Part shown: positions 1 to 6,200 of the stretch, piece after piece | Layout: the number at the start of each line of letters is the position of its first letter | Position numbering within the stretch: the first letter of the stretch is position 1 | Origin: Nitrospiraceae bacterium | Lineage (GTDB): Bacteria > Nitrospirota > Thermodesulfovibrionia > Thermodesulfovibrionales > Dissulfurispiraceae | DNA length: 8,079 bases | Assembly: GCA_003170655.1 (NCBI GenBank) | Contig: PMYY01000231.1 | Span: 1-8,079 of the forward strand | Direction: 5' to 3' | Made by a program: the position numbers and the translations under genes | Notes under the pieces: model-generated | Database searches by the model: none | The model's input: the letters and a program-made list of their open reading frames with translations, nothing else | What the model was told of the DNA's origin: nothing

Positions 1-5
1 CCTCC

Positions 6-42
6 AATAAAAAATCCCCAGGGCTTTCTCAAGTCTCTGGGG
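6..42 (-). terminator. Candidate Rho-independent terminator for leftward transcription
   Basis: CCCCAG at 16-21 pairs with CTGGGG at 37-42, and a G-U and a G-C pair extend the stem inward around a loop of about 11 nt. Read on the minus strand, the stem is followed directly by a T-rich tract (complement of 6-15, ATTTTTTATT), the standard intrinsic terminator layout. It would stop transcription coming from the right, for example from the decayed cytochrome or from the GGDEF-EAL gene reading through. The plus strand has no T tract after the stem, so it is not a rightward terminator. Confidence 0.5.
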
Positions 43-162
43 TCCCTAAGCTTTGAAAAGCTAGCATTAGTATATATGAAAACAATTCCAAATGTATATA
101 TGCGTACGAAGGTCTATTATCGCAACTATCGGGTCGGCTGTTTGGCAGTTTTGCTGTCATCC

Positions 163-184
163 GCGAAGAGCAAAAAGCCTTCGC
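163..184 (-). terminator. Short GC-rich hairpin just after the cytochrome remnant
   Basis: GCGAAG (163-168) pairs with CTTCGC (179-184), with two further G-C pairs inside around an AAAAA loop and one bulged base. It lies 22 nt beyond the stop codon of the minus-strand cytochrome remnant, which is where a terminator would be expected. There is no clear T run on either strand, so termination activity is uncertain. It may be only a relic of the former gene's 3' end. Confidence 0.2.
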
Positions 185-205
185 CCTTCCTCCAAGCGAC
201 ATCTC

Positions 206-566
206 TTACTTTTTCTTCTTAACTTTGGTTGCCTTGGCCGTTCTCATCGCTTCTTCACGCATGTCGGCAGCCCTCTCTCTGATTTCGGTTATGTCCCTCT
301 GCATAGTGCTCCAGCCATACCGCAGGTCTAATCCGGATTGGCATGGAACGTTAAGAGATCAGGGAATGCTGCGGCATAGGTCTTAGGCTGTTTCAGGATG
401 CCATCCTTGTAAAGAGCTGTTTTTATCCGTATCGCCAACCATCAGATGGTCGGTGGCTTTGATGATCTGGTCCCCTTGTCGAGTTTAGACTTCGCGAAAT
501 TCGTATAATGGCACTGGTTGCAAGTTTTCCGCTTTTTGTCTCAGTCCTTTTGCCATTCCTCCTGCG
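206..566 (-). pseudogene. Decayed C-terminal part of an HAO-like multiheme cytochrome c
   Basis: No intact frame exists, but the minus strand, read with successive frame changes, gives a coherent protein. A heme-c site CNQCH (508-522) is followed by YTNFAKSKLDKG. A frame change then gives DQIIKATDHLMVGDTDK, the next gives LYKDGILKQPKTYAAAFPDLL and FHANPD, and the last gives RYGWSTMQRDITEIRERAADM, ending in a KKKK-stop at 206-208. The heme motif and the downstream pattern (an LYKDG helix, then HxNPD, then YGW and MQRD) resemble the C-terminal region of octaheme hydroxylamine oxidoreductase-family cytochromes as I remember them. At least three or four indels are needed and much of the N-terminal part, including the other heme sites, is absent, so it cannot make a working cytochrome. 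The family name comes from pattern memory, not a search. The right edge, where it abuts the IS-like fragment, is approximate. Confidence 0.55.
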
Positions 567-745
567 ACCACCTTTGCTTTAAATGTTGCTACGTGATTCT
601 TTCTCTTCTTTGAAATAGCCGCTCCTTTCAATCCTTATTTTAGATCAGCTTTATCACTTATATCGCTGTACAGTTTTACAGGACCGGCTCTTTTTGATTT
701 ATTCTCCCCGCAAAATAGTCGGATTCAGGGGTCAAGTCAAGGCTA
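567..745 (-). mobile_element. Fragment of an IS3-family element (5' end and orfA start)
   Basis: On the minus strand a good ribosome site (AAAGGAG, complement of about 620-626) is followed after a short gap by codons reading ISKKRKNHVATFKAKV (569-616). This closely resembles the conserved N-terminus of IS3-family OrfA proteins, which usually begin MSKKR...FKAKVALEA. The expected ATG is ATT here (614-616). After FKAKV the similarity is lost and the sequence passes into the cytochrome remnant, so only about 16 codons of orfA remain. The stretch from 617 to 745, including CTTGACTTGACCCC on the minus strand (about 731-744), could be the element's leader and terminal end, but I could not pair it with a second inverted repeat. 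The call rests mainly on the short OrfA match. Confidence 0.4.
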
Positions 746-768
746 CGCGTTAGAACATGAAGGTCTGG

Positions 769-2448
769 CTACTCAAGATGAAGCTGGATGGAAGAACCAC
801 TGTCGCGCGCCAAGATTCCCTGTTGCGCTATCTGCGCCTGGACGGCTAGGAATTCGGGCAACTGCTGGACCGGAAAGGGTCGGCTTAATAGATAGCCTTG
901 AAGCTCGTCGCAGCCCCATTCACGAAGGAAAGTAAGTTGTTGGTCGGTCTCGACGCCTTCGGCGACGATATTTAACTCAAGACTGTGGCCCAAAGCGATA
1001 ATAGCCTTGATAATAGCCTGATCGCTGGCGCTTGATTCTATATGCATTACAAAAGAACGATCAATCTTCAAGGAATCCAGTGGAATGCGCCTCAGGTAAT
1101 TTAAAGACGAATAACCGGTGCCGAAGTCATCAACGGAAATCTTAATACCCATGTTTTTGAGTATGTATAAAATGGTGATGGCCTCATCAGGGTCCCGCAT
1201 GATTGTGCTTTCAGTGATTTCCAACTCCAGGTATTGCGGTTCAAGGTTCGCATCGCGCAAGGCTTGGGTCACTATTTCTATAAAGTTCTTTTGATCGAAT
1301 TGACGGCTCGACAGATTAACTGATACGACAAACGGCCCATACCCTGCCTCCTGCCAAGCTTTGTTTTGCATGCACGCCGTGCGCAAGACCCATTCTCCGA
1401 TAGGGATGATAAGACCCATCTCTTCTATAAGTGGAATAAAGTTGGCGGGAGGCACCAAATCTGAATCAGCAGGTTTCCAGCGCAGCAATGCCTCAAAGCC
1501 GATTATTCTTCCGTCTGCCAAGGACTGCTTCGGCTGGTAGTAAAGCAGCAATTCATTGTTGTCTTGAGCCTTGCGCATCTTGGTCTCCAAGGCCAGATAT
1601 TCAGCCGCTTCTGAGGTCATGCGTTGAGAGTAATGCTGATAATTGTTTCTTCCCTTTGCCTTCGCATGATACATGGCTGCGTCCGCGTTCTTCAATAAAT
1701 TTTCTGCATCATTACCGTCATTCGGATAGAGTGATATACCTATGCTTGCAGTAACATACACTTCACTGCTTGACACTACAAATGGTTCAGACAGGTCTTT
1801 CAAAATGCGAAGGGCTACCTTGCCCGGATCGCTGACATGAGTAATGTTGTGCAGGAGCAAAATGAATTCGTCACCGCCCAGCCGCGACACAACATCAGTC
1901 ATTTCATGCTCATTCGGACGACCGGTATAGTCCGAACTTCTTATAGAATTAAGCAGTCTTCGTGTGACAGACTGTAAAAGCTCGTCGCCTACATGATGCC
2001 CAAGTGTGTCGTTTATGCGTTTAAAAAAGTCCAGATCAATAAACAGAAGCGCCATGATAAAATCGTGTTGCTGCGCATGGCTAATTGCCCGCTCCAATAT
2101 TTCATTGAAGAGCGTACGGTTTGGAAGATTAGTCAGGACGTCGTAGTAAGCCAGATATCTGATTTCCTTTTCAGCCTCCTTACGACTCTGTAATTCCTGC
2201 TGGAGTTTGCTTATTCTTGAAACAAGAAATATTAAGGCAGGAACAATTAATAACGGCGCAAAAAAAGCATCTATAGCGCCAATAATCATGATCTCGGAGG
2301 GAATGTATCCCCACCACATGTAGCTTTGTATAGCGGACGTCAATGCCGTCGAGGTTTCTGAAATAACGACCGCACCCCAGACAAAGTGCCATGGATTTAT
2401 AGACTTAATTTTTTCTGCGATTTGAGAGATTCGATCCAAAACACTCAT
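769..2448 (-). CDS. Membrane GGDEF-EAL cyclic-di-GMP turnover protein
   Basis: This 559-residue protein has an N-terminal membrane part (hydrophobic segments about 20-42 and 52-77), a short charged coiled linker (about 78-98), a GGDEF domain (about 100-265) and an EAL domain (about 285-535). The GGDEF active motif is exact (191-195), as expected for a diguanylate cyclase. The EAL domain keeps the EAL signature (319-321), NLSSRQF, LELEITES (407-414), DDFGTG (440-445), LKID and AEGVE (496-500), so c-di-GMP phosphodiesterase activity is plausible. Which activity dominates cannot be read from sequence. An RSSD (170-173) resembling the inhibitory RxxD site is separated from GGDEF by an insert of about 12 residues. 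No periplasmic or PAS sensor is present, so any input would come through the two membrane helices. I chose the ATG at 2448. The frame stays open to a TTG at 2481, and an AAGG directly abutting the ATG could instead serve a TTG at 2439, so the start is uncertain by about ten codons. The gene is divergent from the PilZ-PKS. Confidence 0.93.
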   Translation of the reverse strand: MSVLDRISQIAEKIKSINPWHFVWGAVVISETSTALTSAIQSYMWWGYIPSEIMIIGAIDAFFAPLLIVPALIFLVSRISKLQQELQSRKEAEKEIRYLAYYDVLTNLPNRTLFNEILERAISHAQQHDFIMALLFIDLDFFKRINDTLGHHVGDELLQSVTRRLLNSIRSSDYTGRPNEHEMTDVVSRLGGDEFILLLHNITHVSDPGKVALRILKDLSEPFVVSSSEVYVTASIGISLYPNDGNDAENLLKNADAAMYHAKAKGRNNYQHYSQRMTSEAAEYLALETKMRKAQDNNELLLYYQPKQSLADGRIIGFEALLRWKPADSDLVPPANFIPLIEEMGLIIPIGEWVLRTACMQNKAWQEAGYGPFVVSVNLSSRQFDQKNFIEIVTQALRDANLEPQYLELEITESTIMRDPDEAITILYILKNMGIKISVDDFGTGYSSLNYLRRIPLDSLKIDRSFVMHIESSASDQAIIKAIIALGHSLELNIVAEGVETDQQLTFLREWGCDELQGYLLSRPFPVQQLPEFLAVQAQIAQQGILARDSGSSIQLHLE

Positions 2449-2523
2449 CCTTATTATGTAATTCCCAAAGAGAATTAACAAGCTTATATATGGTTAAAAC
2501 AAATCTTACATATTGCCATCGTC

Positions 2524-2532
2524 ATTATATCA
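2524..2532 (-). promoter_or_regulatory. Extended -10 promoter element for the GGDEF-EAL gene
   Basis: Minus-strand sequence TGATATAAT combines a perfect TATAAT (2524-2529) with an upstream TGn (2530-2532), an extended -10 of the sigma-70 type. No good -35 hexamer sits 16-18 bp upstream, which is common for extended -10 promoters. Transcription would begin near 2517 and give a leader of about 70 nt before the ATG at 2448. The surroundings are AT-rich, so chance occurrence is possible. Confidence 0.4.
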
Positions 2533-2773
2533 CAATAGAGCGTTACTAATGGTTATAATTTATCGCACGAAATCCTGCTACATAAATTTCATTATTAGGA
2601 AGGCTCAAAATTGTCAGGCGAACAATATTGTTGATCATTACCACTCGTCCTTGTTAAAATAGGGTGTTCTTAGTGCAACCTTTCAAGTATGTCTTTTCGG
2701 CAAGAAAAGGCGACTTAGAAAGCTGTTGACTTAATAATGCCTGGGGGCAATACGTGAGCATCGGCATAACTTA

Positions 2774-2813
2774 TTGATATTTCCTATAGACATATATTAT
2801 ACGTGCTTGCACG
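2774..2813 (+). promoter_or_regulatory. Weak promoter candidate overlapping a palindrome
   Basis: TTGATA (2774-2779, five of six to the -35 consensus) and TATTAT (2795-2800, five of six to the -10) point rightward, towards the PilZ-PKS, with a short 15-bp spacer. The palindrome CGTGC-TT-GCACG (2802-2813) would cover the start point, a typical repressor-site position. If used, the PKS message would carry a leader of about 450 nt. This is speculative in AT-rich DNA. Confidence 0.2.
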
Positions 2814-2852
2814 CCGAATCGCCCCGGTTTAGTACTTGTGCTTACTTGCACG
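2803..2852. repeat. Two related GTGC/GCAC palindromes
   Basis: GTGC-TT-GCAC (2803-2812, within a longer CGTGC/GCACG) and GTGC-TTACTT-GCAC (2838-2851) share the same half-site and the sequence TTGCACG, with arms 2 and 6 bp apart. Their starts are 35 bp apart, about 3.3 helical turns. Paired palindromes between divergent genes can be operator sites, but no known regulator consensus is recognised. Confidence 0.25.
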
Positions 2853-3119
2853 ATCGGCAATATCATAACAGCCCACAATGCTCAGAACAGCCTTTCCACA
2901 TATCGCTGCCAATTTGGTCCCTGCAATGGGAACATGGTGTATTTTAGCTGCGGCCTTTGAGGCTGGCCAGCGACGAAGGCGCAGCAATACCTGATAATGG
3001 AAAAATTGAAAGCAAGCGGCTGTTTCTGCTAACAATGGTATGAGTTAAGGACAATTTAATACTGAAATCATCATTGGTAACAAGGCTCTGGTTTAATTTA
3101 CAATTTGCATGGATTCAAC

Positions 3120-3154
3120 AGCCTGGATTACGGACATGATTAGCAATCCAGGCT
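3120..3154 (+). repeat. Perfect 10-bp inverted repeat in the PKS upstream region
   Basis: AGCCTGGATT (3120-3129) and AATCCAGGCT (3145-3154) are exact reverse complements separated by 15 nt. In RNA they would form a stable hairpin about 100 nt before the PilZ-PKS start codon. There is no T run after the stem, so it is not a standard intrinsic terminator. It could be a leader hairpin affecting message stability or attenuation, or a DNA operator with widely spaced half-sites. A perfect arm of this length is unlikely to be chance. Confidence 0.5.
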
Positions 3155-3243
3155 TCTTCATGCAGCAAAGACACATTTAAGAAAGCTGCTGTCCTTGATT
3201 AACACGGGTGCCGCTGTTAGAGATAGTGCGGCTGAATTTAGAT

Positions 3244-3250
3244 GGGGGAG
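3244..3250 (+). promoter_or_regulatory. Strong ribosome binding site that fixes the PilZ-PKS start
   Basis: GGGGGAG lies 6 nt before ATG 3257. An in-frame ATG at 3242 sits just before this site and has no ribosome site of its own, and a TAG at 3239-3241 closes the frame further upstream. The site therefore selects 3257, putting the PilZ-like segment at the N-terminus of the synthase rather than in an untranslated leader. Confidence 0.7.
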
Positions 3251-3256
3251 CCACGA

Positions 3257-6200
3257 ATGGAGCAAAGAATCAGCAAGAGAATACCTGTCAGTTTAGAAGC
3301 CCATCTCACATGGGGTGGCATAACCTACAGGGCCTTTATTACTGGCATCTCGGAAAAGGGTCTGTATGTTATCGCACCATCCAGTGCCATGGATTTTGCT
3401 GGACGCAACAAGAGTGCCGTGACGGTTGAGTTCCATGCAGCGCCTGATGAAATGCTCGAATTGCAATGCAAAGAAGTGTGGTCCGACAACGACACGTCAG
3501 CGCATTCAACGCAAACCATTGGCCTGGAAATTCAGAATCCCCCACCCGCATATGCAGAATTCTACAGATCATCCTTCTTCAAGATAAAGAAAGATATGTC
3601 GCATGACGCCATAGCCGTTGTCGGCATGGCCTGCTACTATCCCGATGCGCCGGACCTTAAATCGTTCTGGGAAAACATCCTTGCGAGGAGAAGGTCATTT
3701 CGACGGATACCAGCCCAACGTTTGCCTTTGTCCGAATATTACGATGCGGACCCCTTTGCCCCCGATAAGACCTATGGGAACCGGGCTGCGGTCATCGATG
3801 GGTTCGAGTTTGACTGGGTCAAGAGGGGCATACCGAAAAGCGTCGTAGAGTCCTCAGACATAGTCCACTGGCTGGCGCTTGAAGTTGCATTGCGCGCGAT
3901 GGAAGATGCGGGATACAGCAAGGGGAACACGCCTTCGGATCGGTCAGGGGTTATCCTAGGGAACACCCTAACCGGCGAGCACAGTAGGTCACAAAATATG
4001 AGATTACGCTGGCCTTATGTCAAGAAAGTACTGACGGCTGCAGCTCAAAAAAAACGGATGCCGCCAGATGCAATAAATGAACTCATCGAGACAATGGAGG
4101 GTTATTACAAAGCCGCCTTTGCTCCAGTTACTGAAGATACCCTCGCAGGGAACCTTTCAAACACTATTGCCGGCAGAATTTGCAATTTCCTCGATTTGCA
4201 CGGAGGTGGGTACACCGTGGATGGAGCATGCTCTTCGTCCCTCATAGCGCTCACTACAGCGGCTAATGCCCTATCTACCGGCACCCTCGACCTTGCCGTA
4301 GTCGGAGGAATTGACATCAGCCTGGATACATTCGAGCTGGTCGGCTTTGCCAAGACGAATGCCCTGACAAAGACTGACATGAAAGTCTATGATCGCAGCG
4401 CCAGCGGTTTCATTCCGGGTGAAGGTGCCGGTTGCGTCGTATTAAAAAGACTGCAGAATGCACGCGCTCACGGAAACTATATATATGCAGTTCTGAGTGG
4501 ATGGGGTATGTCTTCAGACGGAAAGGGTGGAATGACCGCGCCGAAGGCCCAGACTCAGGCCCTTGCGATACGGCGGGCATATGGTAATGCCGAGTATGGT
4601 CTTGACGAGGTTGATTTCATCGAAGGTCACGGGACAGGCACAATAGCCGGCGATAAGGCGGAGCTTGAAGGAATAGCAATCGCCATGGATGAAAGAGATC
4701 CAGGTCCCCTTCGGTCCTGTGGAGTCACCTCACTTAAATCCCTGATCGGTCATACAAAGGCCGCTTCGGGGATCGGAGGGTTCATCAAGGCGGTAATGGC
4801 AGTGAACAGGCGTGTAATCCCCCCTACTGCAGGATATACAGATCCAAATCCGGTATTCCAGGAGAAGGCCCATAGGGTTTACGCTGTCACACAAGGAGAA
4901 ATCAGAAGTGCTGACAACGTGGTCCGTGCGGGCGTATCAGGCATGGGGTTTGGAGGCATAAACTGCCATGTAACCATTGAATCCTCCGGAGAACCAGCAA
5001 AACATATCGAACCATCTGTCGGGGAACGCGAGCTTCTTGCATCATACCAGGAGACCGAACTTTTCGTAATGTCTGCAGACTCTCAGCTAAAAATGGTTGA
5101 GCGCATCAAATATCTGAAAGGGCTTGCTGAGGGCATGAGTACCGGCGAAATGGTCGACCTATCAAGGCAGCTGACCCGCGAAACTTCAGACGACGAGCCT
5201 TTTCGTATGGCACTTATCGTCGGCTCTCCTGAAGATATGATCATTTGCCTCGATAGCGCGGAACGAATGCTTGGCGCGAACACTATAGCTAAGGGCGAGA
5301 TGATTTCCAGCCCTCATCAGGATATCTGGTTCAGCAATTCTGTGTCGAGTGACCGTATCGGCTTTCTCTTTCCGGGGCAGGGTTCTCAGCAGTTGAATAT
5401 GGGACGTCGTCTTGTGGAGCGCTACCCCTGGGCACGGGATTTCAAGGACAAAGCGGAAACATGGCTCTCGGAGAGTAGCTATGAAAAAATAGATGAATAC
5501 ATTTATCGCCCGCTCGACCGAGCCCTCAACGACGACCAAGTAACTGCATGGAAAGAGCAGCTGTCCCGTTCGGAAATAGCACAGCCTGCAGTATGCATGA
5601 CATCGCTTTTATGGATGCGGCATCTTGATCATCTTGGAATCAAGCCCGTTGTGGCCGGCGGCCATAGCCTCGGTGAACTGCCAGCTTTCTATGCTGCGGG
5701 TGCGTTTGACGAGAAATCGTTGCTTTGTTTCGCGGCGTTCAGGGGGAAAGCTATGGCTGCTCCTGATGACAGCCGCGGACAAATGGCCGTTTTGGGCTGT
5801 GGACGGGAAAAGGTTGAAGGACTGCTTAGGGAGATAGAAGGCTACGCTGTTGTAGCAAATATAAACAGTCCTATGCAGACAGTGATCTCCGGCGAGAGAT
5901 CGGCTGTAGAAAAAGCTGTAAGGTCAGGATCGCTTTTGAATATCAGCGCGAAATTGCTGCCCGTTTCCAATGCATTCCATTCACGTTTCATGATCGGGGC
6001 CGCCGACAATATCCATAAACATGCACCCATTCCGGAGTTGCTGACTAGGACCGACATCAAGTTATTCACATCGATGGACGGCAAAGAAATAGCGCTGGGG
6101 ACCGATCTTCGGATGCATTTTTCAAAACAGGCGACCCATCAGGTAGATTATATATCCCTGATTAATAATATGAAAAGGGAGTGTGACCTTTTAGTTGAAG

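Larger units (their letters stand above)
2533..3256. other. Divergent intergenic region, no supported gene
   Basis: About 720 bp of mostly AT-rich sequence lie between the GGDEF-EAL promoter and the PilZ-PKS start. A 68-codon minus-strand frame (2829-3035) opens with TTG, has no ribosome site I can recognise and matches no family I know, so I do not call it a gene. Other structure includes a small hairpin CTTTTC/GAAAAG (2693-2709), two GTGC...GCAC palindromes (2803-2852) and a strong inverted repeat (3120-3154). I looked on both strands for a GEMM-type c-di-GMP riboswitch and saw no match to its conserved core. A weak sigma-70-like pair TTGATT (3195-3200) and TAGAGA (3218-3223) with a 17-bp gap lies close to the PKS, but the -10 is poor. 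The region is long enough to hold regulatory sites for both divergent genes. Confidence 0.5.

Noticed and set aside
92..331. 79-codon plus-strand frame at the left end
   Set aside because: It runs antisense to the cytochrome remnant, has no ribosome site and gives a composition unlike a real protein; the minus strand explains this DNA better.
2554..2559. Plus-strand TATAAT as a PKS promoter
   Set aside because: No -35 at a proper distance, and it lies 700 bp from the PKS start in AT-rich DNA.
2449..3256. GEMM-type c-di-GMP riboswitch in the divergent region
   Set aside because: Attractive given the c-di-GMP context, but no match to the conserved GEMM core was seen on either strand by eye. 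A covariance-model search would be decisive.
3208..3429. Plus- and minus-strand frames overlapping the PilZ segment
   Set aside because: They are shadows of the long PilZ-PKS frame, which alone shows family motifs and a ribosome site.
3596..3598. Internal ATG as the true PKS start, leaving PilZ as a separate gene
   Set aside because: There is no stop codon between the PilZ segment and the KS, and the strongest ribosome site is at 3244-3250. A secondary internal start (weak AAAGAAAG upstream) cannot be excluded but is not needed.
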